NCBI RefSeq assembly: GCF_014839835.1
Contig: NC_071646.1
Span: 992,001 to 1,056,000 of the forward strand
DNA: 64,000 nt
Direction of reading: 5' to 3'
From: Dryobates pubescens
Taxonomy: Eukaryota; Chordata; Aves; Piciformes; Picidae
Below, in pieces: positions 41,177 to 52,760 of the stretch (position 1 is its first letter; each line of letters begins with the position of its first letter). Below the pieces are notes generated by a model, which had not been told where the DNA came from, ran no database searches, and worked only from the letters and a program-made list of their open reading frames with translations. The translations under genes were made by a program, and so were the position numbers.

Positions 41177-44100
41177 TTAGGAGGGCTCAGCCCCATCACA
41201 GGCCCCCTGCCCTGCCAGCATGCTCCCCTGCCCCCCGCCTGGCAGTGGCTGAGGAGCTGGGGGTGTTGGTGCCCTCGCTCTGGCGGCCGAGTCGTAGCTG
41301 CTGATGAAGTTCTCCAGCTCCCGGAGGTGATGGATCCTGCCCTGGCGCAGGTTGGCTCTCAGTGCCAGCCCCAGGGGTGCCTCCATGGAGGGCTCCTTCT
41401 GCAGCAGCATCGTGGCCACCACTGCGATGGTCAGGCTGAACTGCTGGTATGACTGCAGGGGGGCAGCGTGGGCTCAGCAAGGGGCACCCCAAAACCTCCA
41501 ACCCAGCAGCCAACTGCACCCCCCTGGGATATTCCCCCACCCCACCCCCCCGAGGCTGATCCATGAGGCTCTTGGCAGCATCAGAGCCACAACCTGCCCA
41601 CAACCACCCTGCCCACAACCACCCTGCCCTGCAGCCAGGAGGGTGCCCCCAAAAGTGCCCAATTCACAACCCCCAGCACTGCTTCTCCCCCAGAGTGAGC
41701 CCCCAGCCCTGCAGGCAGCCCCTGTGTGCCTCAGGCAGGGCTCAGCAGGACTCACCAGCTCCAGCTCCTGCTTCCTGGCCAGGACAGCAGCAGAACGCAG
41801 GTCAGCGCTGGCTGGGGAGGCTGCTGGGGGCTTGGAGCCCAGCTGGAGCTGGCTGCCTGCAGCCTGGGGGGTGGAAAAGGAGAAGAAGGGTCAGATGCTC
41901 TGAAGAGCAGAGCAAGTGGTCAAGGTTAGGGCCAGACTGGGGCTGCCAGTACCAATAACCAGCCTTCAGCTGCAAGAGCTGCCCCCCTGCTGCCCCCTGC
42001 CCCAGCAGCATCACTGCCAAGAGCTCCCCTGGCAGATCTCTCTTCCCAGCTAGCTGTAATGAAGCTGCCCTGCACTGCTCTCCTTGGAGCTCCAGCCCCT
42101 GGCTCGTTCACACTCCAGCACCCTCTCAGCTCTCATTGGTTTTTTGGCCTCCCTCCCAGTTACAGCCCCTGGGGCTGCCACAGCCTCTGCCCCCAGCCCC
42201 AGCAGCACTGCAGCCCCAGCCCCAGCAGCACTGCAGCCCCAGCCCCAGCCCCACTGCAGCCCCAGCCCCAGCCCCACTGCAGCCCCAGCCCCAGCCCCAC
42301 TGCAGCCCCAGCCCCACTGCAGCCCCAGCCCCACTGCAGCCCCAGCCCCAGCCGCACTGCAGCCCCAGCCGCACTGCAGCCCCAGCCGCACTGCAGCCCC
42401 AGCCGCACTGCAGAGAGCCCAGAGGGATCCTACTGCTCCCGGGCCACAGAAGTGTCCCCGAGCCCAGGGCACCTACCCTGTGCTGGAGCCTGGGGATGCC
42501 TCGAGGGGAGCACTGGGGAGCACCCTGAGCCTGTGCTGGCTTCGTCTCACTGGAGCCAGGAGGGTGCTGAGTCCGTGGTGAGGGCCCTGGTGTGGTGCAG
42601 GCATTGGAGCAAGCCTGGCTGGGCTCTGCATCAGGCTCCAAGGTGGCCCCCGGAGGGACCTGCAGGTTTTCAGGCAGCTGAAGGCCACTGAGATGCTTGA
42701 TGAAGGGAAGGAGAATGTCAACATCTCAGGTTCTGGCACCCAGGCACAAGAATCCCTGCCCCACATAACTCCAGAGGAGGGAGGCAGGGAGCCCAGAGAG
42801 ATTAGGGGCAGTGGGGAGGCTCCTCCGCCTGCATGGCCTTGAGATAAGGAACAGGAGGCTCCCTCTGAACTCTCAGGGCTCCCTGAACTGCAGTCAGAAG
42901 TCCAGAGGAGGACAATGGACTCAGCAGAGGAAGTCTCTCAGGGGGGTTTGGAAGGGGGTCTGCATGCAGGCTGGGCAGGGACTGCTCCCAGGGGCCTGCA
43001 GTGACAGGGGAGAGGCAAAGCCAAGGATCAGAACAGAGCAGATTCAGAGTGGCTGTGAGGAGCACGCACCAGGAGGGGCCCTGCACCAGGCTGGGGCAAG
43101 GCAAGAGCTGTGCAGGAGGAGCAGGGGGGGCAGGGCTGCCAGCAGCAGTGCCCTCAAGGGGTTCTCACCCAGGGTGGGGGCACACACCACGGAGCTGCCC
43201 ACCACCTGCCAAGACTCACCCCGCTGTGGGCAGCTTCTCCAGCTGCACTTGGCACACACTGCTGTCCCTGGGGGCGGGGGCAGAGCCCAGCACCCACCTC
43301 TCCAGTGCAGCCAGCTGCCCTGCAGACCCTCCTGGCAGGCTCTGGAGGGGCTGCTGGACCACAGGGATGGGACCCAGCACCTGCAGCTGCCTTAGGGACA
43401 CTCTGGCTGCACAGCTCCACCTGTGCAAAGCATTCCCAATGAGTTGCCAGTGCATGGCAAGGAGCAAAATGGGTTTGCAGGGGGAGCTGCAAGCTGCTGC
43501 CTCCCCTGGGCACTGCTTCTGGGTGGGAAGAGGAAATGCTCCTACCTGCAGGGGCTGCCCTGGCCCAGCAGAGCTCCTCTCTGGTGCTGCTTGCTCTGTT
43601 TCCAAAGCAGAGAGGTCCTGGTTGTTGCTGCCTGCAGGTTTCTGCCTGGCTCCTGGCTGGACCTGGGGACATGCAGTGGTGTGAGCTGGCACAGGTCTGT
43701 CCTGGGGGCAGGACAGACAGGATGCCAAAACCCAAGGGAAACATCAGGCCTTGCAGCACAGGAGAATTCCTGTGCCTGGCAAAGGGGCAGCAAGGGGAAG
43801 AAAAAGTGCTGGATGAGAGAGAGGGAGGGAGGGAGGACATTACTCTGGCCAAGGGAACCCCGTCTCAAGCCAGGCACTTCCAGGGGTGCAAGATCCCTGC
43901 CTGCCCCCGGGGGAGGGGGGAGGTCTCCTACCAGCATCACTTCTTCTGCCTGCTCCGGCTCTGCAGCCTCTGTCACAGCCTGGGGATCAGTGGCTGAGCT
44001 CTTCTGAGGGGTGCTGGCTGCCTGGGGGGGCTCTGAGGCCTTCTCACCCCCCTCTGGTGGACTCTGGGGGAAACCATTGCTGGTTAGGGCTATGGCAGCG

Positions 44101-45808
44101 GCAGGCAGGGCTCAGGCCATGCAAACTCGGATCACTGACGGGGGCTGGGATGGGTAAAATCCCACAACCTGAGCTGTCTGCTCCCTGCTCTGTGCACCAT
44201 CCTTGCTGGGAGGAAGTGCCTGGGGAGGCCCAGGGTGCTCTGGGTCCTCTTTGACCCCCACTTGGCTCTTCTCAGGGAGCACTGGCTCGGAGGATGGCTG
44301 CTTCCCTGCGGAGCGAGAAACACAACCGGGGCCACTCCTTGCTCTGCCCACGAGATGCTGGTGGTCACTGATGCTGGTGACTACCAAGGAGATGCTGATG
44401 AGGATGTGGGGGCCCTGACAGCCCACAGGGGCTCAGCACAAACCTCTGGAGGGTCTGGCACGTGGGACATAGCCTCTGGGCAGCCCTCGCTGGCCACGGC
44501 GAGGGCGCCACCACCATCTGCCCCGAGGCTCTGGGTAGGCACCGGAGCAGCCTCCTCGCTCCCTGCAGGAGCAAAAGCAGCCCCAGGGCTGGGGATTTAG
44601 GCTGGGAGGGGTCTCTGCTGCAACCCTTCCCCCACCTCCCCCAGCCCTGAACAGAGCCAACTCCAGCACTGCACCAGCCCTCGGCTGTGCACCAGGGCAG
44701 AGCTTGGCCCCAGCACCCCACGGCCGCACAGTGCCCCCCGCCCTCGGCACGGGCACCTACCTCGCCGGGAAGGGTGGGGGCCAGGGTGGGTGCTGCTCCT
44801 CATTGGGCATTTCAGAACAGCAGAAGGAGTCAGGTCCAGGCTCCTGCAGGGCATGGGTTGGGTTTAAACATGGAGCAGGACAGGGATGCTGCCACTGCGG
44901 CGCTGGGAGAAGCTGTCCCTGAGCACTGTCACCGGGGCAGTGAGTGGCCCCTGCCACAGTTCACCCAGCCCCTGCCACAGTTCACCCAGCCCCTGCCCGC
45001 GGCCCTGCAGCCACTGCCACCTCCCCCAGCCCCTCACTGGGTAGCAGTCCTCTGCAAAGTCCTCAGGTCCTGGGTTGCCTTCACAGTTATCCCAGAAGCA
45101 TGGCGGGGGGCAGCCGCGGGGTCCCCATGCCTCATCTTCCTCATTCCAAGGACCAGGGAAGGGTCTGGGGTCCTGGGGACGAAGCTGCAAGGGCAAATCA
45201 TCACCAGTGAAGAGAGAGCCACATGGAGTGCTTTGGGTTTGCCATGGTCCCTCCTCCCCAGCACAGCACTCAGCTCCTCCTGAGGAAGCCTCTGGCTGTG
45301 GCCACCCAAGCTGTGTAGGGGAACCCCAACGTGGCCACCCCCACCCCCCCACACCGCTCCCTTACCTGGTGCCCTCTGCCCCTGCTTCCTCTATGCTTTG
45401 GCTTCCAGGGTGGCTTGTCCCAGGCTTCCTGGGGGCCATAAGCGTAGGGGTGGGGTGGGGGTGGTCCAGCCCACCATGCCCTGGGCTGCAGAGAGGGCAC
45501 AGGGAAAGAGAATTAAACCAGGATGAGAGGCTCCCTCCATGCTGGATGCTGGGCAGGGCTGGGCAGCCAGGAGCCCTCCCACCCTCCCCTCCCGGCAGAG
45601 GTGGTTCCAACCTCTCCTCCACACCACAGTGATGCTGTGCTGGTCCTCAGCACCCCGAGGGATGGTGCACAGCAGGCACTCATCCTTGCCCCACCGAGCT
45701 CCTCCGCCGCTAACCACGCTGACAGCCGCAGCTGAGCAGCAGCAGGAAGGTCACAAAGCCTCTTACCTCCCTGGGGAAGCCCCTCCTGGAGCCCAGCAGG
45801 GAGTGCAT
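41177..45808 (-). CDS. Periphilin-1-like protein
   Basis: Thirteen minus-strand exons with consistent phases: 45808-45767, 45485-45366, 45184-45038, 44843-44761, 44562-44444, 44305-44169, 44063-43932, 43662-43546, 43380-43298, 43261-43220, 42687-42477, 41863-41756 and 41452-41177 (538 codons). The C-terminus (LARKQELELSYQQF, then MLLQKEPSMEAPLGLALR, then LRELENFISSYD) aligns with the helical C-terminal domain of periphilin-1 as I remember it (KEIEQVYRQ, MLIEKDPSLEKSIQFALR, VEELKHFIAEYD). In PPHLN1 that domain dimerises and serves the HUSH silencing complex. Upstream parts are low-complexity: Trp/Pro-rich, an RG/RGG-rich exon and acidic Ser/Pro stretches. Three donors are weak (GTTTGT, GTTGTG, GTGGGT) and the start is uncertain: the first exon has an acceptor at 45875 and may extend the protein. 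The human PPHLN1 locus is elsewhere, so this would be a paralogue. Confidence 0.68.
42180..42415. repeat. 17/23-bp minisatellite
   Basis: Units of CACTGCAGCCCCAGCCCCAG that expand in 6-bp steps (CCAGCC), in the intron before the penultimate exon of the periphilin-like gene. Long open frames on both strands here are artefacts. Confidence 0.9.
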
Positions 45809-45875
45809 CTGCCCAGAGCCTTGCCTTGGCCCCGGGCCCAGCGAGGAGATGGCCCCTGGGGAATTCAGCACCCAG

Positions 45876-46400
45876 CTGCAAAGGGAGAAGCAGATGGGAT
45901 GTGGGCGAGCAGTGGCTGCCAGCCTGGGGCCAGCTGCTGCCCACCTGCCCCCAGCCCTGCCCAGCCCCGGCCGACCTGCAGGAGGTGATCGAGGTCAGGG
46001 CCACAGGAACCTGCCCCTCGTCCCAGGAGGGGCCACGGGTGCCGGCTGCGGCCCTGGCGCCCCCCCAGCACAGCCCGGAGCGCTTCCTCTCGCCTGCCTC
46101 TTCCGCTCGCAGCCGCAGCTCAGCCACCCCACGCAACCCCCAGCCGCCGCTGGCACCTCCCTGCTGCTGATCCCTGGCAGCCTGGCCAAGACACTCTCCC
46201 TCCCTTGGCACCAGGCACAGGGCTTGGCCAAGCCACCCGCTGGGTGCCCCCGGCCAGCCCTGCACCCCAGCAGGGTGACAGCCCCGCTCCAGGCTGTCCC
46301 TGCCTCTGTGCCACTCCCACGGGACAGCCTGGCACGGGCACGGCTCGGGGTGCCCACAGGGGTGAGGGGGCAGGTCTCCAGGGGGGCAGCTGAGCTCAGC
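45876..46400 (-). promoter_or_regulatory. candidate 5' region of periphilin-like gene
   Basis: A moderately CpG-rich patch at 45990-46160 contains an ETS-like GCGGAAGAGG on the minus strand. It is the only promoter-like sequence upstream of the gene. I could not define a first exon or transcription start. Confidence 0.3.
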
Positions 46401-48147
46401 ACAAGGCTGGGATGTGGTCCCAACGAGCAGGGAACGCTCTGACCTAAAGCCAACTGACCCCAGCCCCTGGGGAGCTCCCAGAGCCCTGGCAGCCTCTCCC
46501 GGGCAGCTCAGGCACCACTCTTTGTCTCACAGGTCAGCAGGGACCGTTCCAGGGCAGTGCCAGGAGCAAAAGGGGGGGGGGGGGAGGCACTTTCGTCCCC
46601 AAACTGAGGCTTTACCTGGCAGAGCAGTCCCAGTGGGCCCAGGGAAGCGACTTCCCTCTCCCTCTCGCCCGCAGAGATGCAGCACCGAGGAGCGCCGGAT
46701 GGAGACCCCTGCGCTCCCCAGCCCTGCTCCCAGCAGCCTTTCACACCCGGGGCCCGCTGGATCTCCTCCCACCCCTCCTGCCGAACGCAAACCAATGGCG
46801 AGAGGTTGCTGATAGCAGCCAGGTGCTCATCTCCCCCCCCACCCCCCACCCCTTCCCCCGGGAGCTCGTTTGGAGCCCTCCTCAGGACTTGATTTCCCTT
46901 CCTGGAAAGCCGAGCCGTGCTCTCTAGCCTCGAGAAAGGTTAACATTATGATGAACGGAAAAGTCTTACTTCTAACAGAGTGAGAGAGTGGATAAGGAGC
47001 TCCCATTGCTAGCTGGAATGAGCGCAGGAGGGGGGAGAGGGGCAGACAGACAGCAGCTGTGTGGATAAGGAACAACAGGATTCCTTTTAGTCGTTCACTT
47101 CGGTTAGTTTTGGATAGGTAGAGGACACCTGGGTGATGTGTATGCCTCTGTTGTTGACAGGTAGCTGACCTTTTGTCTAGAAAGAGGACGCCTGGGCTCC
47201 TCTGCCCACCTGCCATGGTCATTTTGGATGCACAACTGTTTGTACGGGAGCCTGCACCAAGCTCCCTGCCGGCACACACAGCTCCTCTGAAGGGCTTCTG
47301 CCTGCGTCCAGCGCTGAGATGGAAGCACAGCACAAGAGGCTCGCCCAGGCTCTCGTCTTTCTCTAAGCCATTAGAAACGTTTTGTAACCTAAACACTCGA
47401 TCAAGGCTCTGAAAGCAGAACGCTTAGTTATTTAGGGCTGCTTTAGAACCACCCTCGCTGAGCTTCGAAGCGCTTGGTGTGTGCTGCAACCTCTGGGTAG
47501 CAACAGTCTAAGATATGGCAACTTCCAGCGCCAGAGCCGGAACCGTGCTCAGAAACGAGAAGCTGAGCAGCTCCGTGGAGCCCTAGGGAATGTGGCTTTG
47601 AAGACACCTATCCAACGATCTTAAAGGTTACTGCTGAGAATGAGAAGCTTTGTGACAGGGAGTTGTATCCAAACCGCTACAAACGCTGCTCAAAAGTGGT
47701 GCTTTGGACACCGCTCCCCCGGCGCCAGAACAAAGCCCCTGGGCATTGTCCTGCGCCTTTGGCGTGGTCACCCTACTTAAGCTACGAGCTGCTCCTTCCC
47801 TTTCCAGAGGCCTCCTCACGCCGATTTCAACTGCTGCAAGCAAAGTGGAACAAACAGGAAGCCCGGGTGGGGCTCCTGCCCCCCCGCTTCCTGAGAGCTG
47901 CGCAGACCCTGGGCTCTTCCTCTTCTCAACCAGCTCTCTGAGGCCCAAGGACAGCCAAATGCCTCTGCTTATCCAAGACCCCTCAGCAAAGCTGGGTTAA
48001 AGCTGAGTTTGATGCGGGGCCAGCAAACCCTGCACCACAGCAGCCTCGGGGGGCAGCCCACGTCCTGCCTCACCCCCAGCTCTGTGGCTTCAAGTGCACC
48101 CCCAAGGCATGGAGCACTGACACCAGAGGGGTCCTGCACCCCCAGGG
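46401..48147. other. intergenic, nothing recognised
   Basis: Contains a C-rich run at 46831-46858. From about 46900 to 47850 base composition changes (more CpG and AT, few CR1-like words), which may mark an old unrecognised repeat. I cannot name a family. Confidence 0.4.
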
Positions 48148-48610
48148 TGTTATAAAGAATTGACCAAAAAACCAATTTAAATTTGATTTGATGTAATGCA
48201 AATTGCACAAGGCAATGATCAATAAAGCAAATGCAGCGCTGGACGACAGGGGAGTCACAGCTCCATCAACTGCTGTACCTCACCCTTGAGTTCATCAGTC
48301 TTTTATGTGGTAGCTCTTCCACGTTCGTGTCTCTTCAGAGTTCGAGATGTGCATGTTCCAACTGTTGCTAGGGGGTCGTCTTCTACCTTCTGGTGGTCGG
48401 TGAGGCTGAAGCAAGTAGTCTTCCTCTGTGTCCTCTCCTTCAACCCTAGCTATACATTACCATCTATGGGCAGTTTTTTGCTTAAAGCTGATATCTTAAG
48501 GTTCCACAACATCCTTATCAAGCTCTTCTTAGTTTTGCTAGCATGGCCACAATACTGTGGTTTGACATTTGGCAGCACAGCAAATTCCTGCATACAATAA
48601 GGCTACAACA
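48148..48610 (-). mobile_element. solo LTR-like remnant of an avian endogenous retrovirus
   Basis: About 463 bp bounded by TG and CA when read on the minus strand (TGTTGTAGCC to TTATAACA). It has an AAGACTACTTGCTTCA block shared with the other LTR copies here and a TATA-like ACATAAAAG. No internal region is attached. A decayed solo copy. Confidence 0.65.
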
Positions 48611-48857
48611 AACATTTTTTTTTTAACCCTTTTAACAAGGGCATGGAGCAGTTGTTTGAGGCTATCCGAGCTGCAGCATCACCTGGATCGGCAGCACAGC
48701 CCCCAGGGTGTTCCCAGCCCTGTGCCGGGGGGATTCTGGGGAGCAGGACCCCCTGAAGCTGCAGCACAGCTGCAGGGATCAGGAGGGGATAGTGGCCCAA
48801 GCAGGACAGGGCCCAGCAGGGCTGGACCCTGCCATCACACCCACCTTGGCCGATGCT

Positions 48858-48880
48858 GGGGGGGGGGGGGGGGGGGGGAG
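48858..48880 (+). repeat. poly-G tract
   Basis: About twenty consecutive guanines between two LTR remnants; probably length-variable and difficult to sequence. Confidence 0.9.
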
Positions 48881-48970
48881 AGGGGCGGCGTGCCCAGTGC
48901 CCTGCTCCCCGGGTATGACTCCTTCCATCCCCGGGGGCACTGACCGGGAGCCTGCGGTCCAGCGCCGGGG

Positions 48971-49382
48971 TGTTACAAATTGAGACCACACAAGTGATCC
49001 GAATCCACTCCGAATTTATTGCATGATAAAAGCAAGCAGAATATAAGCAAGATGCAGGGCTGGACAGGGGAGTCAGCGCTCCACCAGTGCCGCACCAGAA
49101 CTATACAAGCCGTCTTCTTTTACACTCTGTAGTTCCTCCTTGCATATTACATCTGGTGGTCGTTGAGGCTGAAGTAAGAAGTCTTCCTCCAGTGCCCTTC
49201 CAGTTTCCCAGAACTGTTGTGTTCTTAGTTTCCCGGAAGTGCTGGCTGGCAGCTGCTATTCCCTCGTACAACTCCTGCAGTTGTAGTTACATCCTGCTTG
49301 GTAAACAGGGCTAGCCTTGTATAAGCCTAAATGCAGTTTCTAGAATACCTTCCTAATAACCAATGTCACTTAACCTATCTCA
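48971..49382 (-). mobile_element. solo LTR of an avian endogenous retrovirus
   Basis: About 412 bp bounded by TG and CA on the minus strand (TGAGATAGGT to TTTGTAACA), with a polyadenylation signal in TGCAATAAATTCGG. It shares the GAAGACT(T/A)CTTRCTTCAGCC block with its neighbours. Flanking GGGG on both sides could be a short target-site duplication. No internal genes. Confidence 0.75.
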
Positions 49383-49959
49383 GGGGGGGCTCCCCGGGAG
49401 CTGCCCGGCGCCGCCGTGCCCGGGGCTGCCCTGCTGCCGGAGCCGCCGGTGTCACCCTCGAGCGCCGCAGCCGGGGCTCAGCCCTGCTCGCAGCTCTGTC
49501 GCTCCTCCAGCAGCCCTGGGGACAGAGCTGGCTGAGGCTCGGAGGGTTTGCCAAGGCCGCTGCCAGTCCTCTGCATCAGCTCCTGGAGGAGCCAGGCACT
49601 GGGCACCTCTGCCAGGCACCTACGGAGTCTCCTCCCCCCTGTTTCCCTATGTTCCCACCGGGACTGGCACCCCGGGGAGTTCATTAGCGTGGGCAGATGT
49701 GTCAGGACAGGGTAGAGATATCTCCCTGGGATGGATCATCCTGACAAACGTCTGCTTCCTATCAGGTACCAGTGGGAGGCTTGGCTGGGTGCTGAGAACG
49801 CTCTGATAACAGGCTGGGTCCAACTGGTCTGCCCAACAGCGCAAATGAGGGGGCAGCCTTGGAGGGCCGTGGGAGGAGATGAGAGCAGAGGCTGGAGGTC
49901 AGCTGAGTGTTAGCAGAGGAGGCGAAAAACAACAGGGAAAAACCCAAAATCCGGGGTGG
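49383..49959. other. intergenic, nothing recognised
   Basis: A GC-rich patch lies at 49383-49520; no exon or known repeat recognised. Confidence 0.4.
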
Positions 49960-50215
49960 ACTGAAAGCCTTCAGAGAGGGCAAACAGGGTGGGGGATGCT
50001 GGGGGTGGGGGGACAGAGCAGCCTCGTTTGACAGGAGGCTGCTGGGGCCCTGCAGCAGGCTGCCCGGAGAGGTTGTGGATTCTCCTCCTCTGCAGAGCCC
50101 CCAACCCGCCCTGGGCATTGTGCTCCTGGGCAAGCTGCTGTGGGTGCCCTGCTTTGGCAGTGGGGTTGGACTGGGTGAGCTCCAGAGGTCCCTTCCACCA
50201 CCCCCACCCTGCTGG
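49960..50215 (+). mobile_element. CR1 LINE 3' fragment, second subfamily
   Basis: Sense CR1 (GACAGGAGGCTGCTGGGGCC, then GCAAGCTGCTGTGGGTGCCC), the same subfamily as at 15900. Confidence 0.9.
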
Positions 50216-51149
50216 ATTCTGTTTTCCAGCCATCACCGCTGCAATGCCACCCTGCCCACCGCCCCTTGGGGTTCCAACCCTCCCGGCTCTGGATCCAGCC
50301 GCTGGCAAATCCACAGGGAGCAGGAGGAGAGGGAGCAGCTGCTGGGCTGCAGCCCACACCGAGCTGTGGAGAAAGCCAAACTCCAGGACTTCAATGAGCT
50401 CTGAAGCCAAAGTGCTCTTGGAGCTCGCCTAAAGACCCTGCACCCCCAGCAGAGCCCTAGGAGCTCATCTGCCTGTCACAAAAAGGGGAGCTGGGAGTCC
50501 TTAGTCAAAGGAGTGCTCAGGCAGCTGTTGTATAGTCTGTGAGCTCCCCAAAGTCATTTTAAGTCGATGGGAGGCAGGCTCTGAGTCTTCCTCACTTTTG
50601 CCCTCCTGCCCCCCGGGGCTGGCTCAAGCTCTTCTCCTGTGTTCTGCAGTTTCTTGCTGCTGCAGACACAAACTTCCTTCCTGCCCTCCCCCCCTGTTTC
50701 CTCCCCAGAGGCTCTCAGCTCCCTGCCGTGGTCACTGTGGCACTCAAGCTGAGCTCACACAGTTTGCAAGCTGTGAAACGTTGCAGACAGTTGAAATTTC
50801 TTCTTTTTTTTATGCCACACAAAATAAAAAGGTTAATCTTTTCCCACATCCACCACCCCCCGCCCCCCCCCCGGAGCATTCCCTCCCTGCCCACTCAGCC
50901 CTCCTCTTACCTGCTCTCTCCACACACAGCAGCAGCTACTCCCCGGCAGCAGCTGCCCTCAGCTCCCAAGGACCACAACCCCCTCCTGTGGGGCTCAGCT
51001 GGGGAGTGCTGGGGGGGGGGGTTTCACCTGCCTGGGTGGCCGGGGTGCACCTTCCAAGCACTAAAATCAGCCTGTGGAGAGCCAAGGGGAGCAACAAGGG
51101 GGTGTCCCCCACCCCTGCAAGTGTAGAAGAAGGGGGTGACCTCTCTTGG
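50216..51149. other. intergenic, nothing recognised
   Basis: Contains an AT-rich patch with AATAAA-like words at 50795-50830 and a C run at 50855-50872. No gene recognised. Confidence 0.4.
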
Positions 51150-51359
51150 GTGCTCCTGCAATTGGGACTAAACCTCTTAACAGCAATGGATTGAGCAGTA
51201 AGTGCTAAATATGAAGAAGCAGGCACTGGTTTATTGCTCCAGCAGCAAAGCTTTCATTCATCTCACACCTCCATGGCATGCCCCAGAAACCTCCCACATC
51301 ACCACAGCTCTTATCGGCACCACTGCTCGACCTTTGTGCTGTGCTTCTGTGATCCCCAG

Positions 51360-51535
51360 GGGTCCTCTGGTGGTGTCTGGGGGTCAGCTGCAGACTGTCC
51401 TCTGGCCAAGCTCTCCTCTCTTCCCTTCCAAGGGTCCTCTGGTGGTGTCTGGGGGTCAGCTGCAGCTTGTCCTCTGGTGGTGTCTGGGGGTCAGCTGCAG
51501 CTTGTCCTCTGGTGGTGTCCCACCAGGCAGAAATT
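51360..51535. repeat. 36-bp tandem repeat in LTR-like segment
   Basis: Four partial copies of CCTCTGGTGGTGTCTGGGGG plus CAGCTGCAG, two of them separated by a nonrepeated insert. The unit overlaps the end of the gag-like region and the start of the downstream LTR-like segment. One related copy occurs in the upstream LTR-like segment near 53345. Confidence 0.85.
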
Positions 51536-52369
51536 TCAGTCCCAGAGAGAGGGGCTCTGTGCCTTGCCTCTGAGCCGTCAGGTCCAAGAGCTTCCCCGGA
51601 TGGGGTGGGCGGCTGAGCCCTCTGCCTGCCTGTGTGAGCGGCTGGACCCTCTGCTGAACTTCTACCGCCTGCTACACTCTTCCTTTCTTTTCCTGTTCCT
51701 TTGCCCTCAGGACTTCCTGTTGCTTCCCCAGCCCCAGCCAACCTCCCACCTCCCTGTTTTGGTGCTGCATTCCCTGGCACCACTGCCTTCCCCTGACCCG
51801 GGGCCCTGTGACTGACCGACAGATCCACAGCCCCTGGGTCCTTCTTCCCCGGGGAGGGAGGATCTGCCTGCCCAGGAGACCTCTCTCCAGACCCCCACTT
51901 TCCCATCCTCTTTTCTTCCTCACGTTCCCTCTCTTCCAACACCACTCTTTGTGCCAGGAGTGGATCTCTTGGCATTGCTCCTGTCTGCCACTCAGGATGG
52001 TTCCTCAGGGTGGAAAACAAAGCCACGTAGATGACCTCCAGCCATTTGTTTTGCTTTTTGCAGAACGTGGTGAGCTGCTGAATGGTTTCCTCGTTAACAG
52101 TCCCATTCTTTGGCCACTGGTTCTGACTATCCAGAACGTACCCTGGCCACAAAACATTGCAGTAGTGAATCAACTCCTTTTTACTCAATAGGTGCCCCCC
52201 CAGGTCATTCCAGTGGGCTAATATCCAACCCAGAGGGCTGCATTTCGCCACCCCCTTCTCCCGAGACTGCCCAGAGCCCATAGCCGAAGCCCTCTAACGA
52301 CCCAAGCAGTTACACAACCCCGAGCCCACGCAACCCAGATGTGCTGAATGAAACAACCAGGTGCTGGTA

Positions 52370-52760
52370 GAAGGAAAAACTCCCACAGCAAAATTCACCC
52401 AAACCAAAAATAATCATAAGAAAAAAAAAAAAAACCGAATAATAATAAGGGGAAAAAAAACAAACCCAAACCTAATACAAATAATAAGAAAAACCCCAAC
52501 CACACAAAGCAAAACTTCACCAGGGGGGTGGGGGGGAAAATGTGAATCACCAAGCAAAAACACAGCAAAGGAAATTCACCAAGCAGAAGTTCACCAAAAC
52601 CAAACCCAGGAAGCGAAATTCAGAAAGCAGAGGTTCGGCAAATGAAAATCACAAAGCAAAATGGATCCACAACGTGAAGCTCACGAAGCAAAACTAATTG
52701 ACAAAGCCAAATTGAGCCCCAAAGCCAAAAGCACACAGCCAAACCACGTCAGAATCTAAC
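52370..52760. repeat. degenerate AAGCAAAATTCACC short-unit repeat
   Basis: A long A/C-rich stretch on the plus strand made of loosely iterated 12-15-bp words (AAGCAAAATTCACC, AAGCAGAAGTTCACC, AAGCGAAATTCAG), with poly-A runs at 52420-52460. It corresponds to the leader of the retroviral remnant. Confidence 0.75.

Noticed and set aside
42050-42691. Pro/Ser/Ala-rich or Gly/Ala-rich open frames on both strands
   Set aside because: Minisatellite artefacts inside an intron of the periphilin-like gene; only the 42477-42687 minus-strand part fits as an exon.
44444-44562. Alternative frame SEEAAPVPTQSLGADGGG for this exon
   Set aside because: It looks protein-like but breaks the phase with both neighbours; the RGG-rich frame fits all flanking exons.
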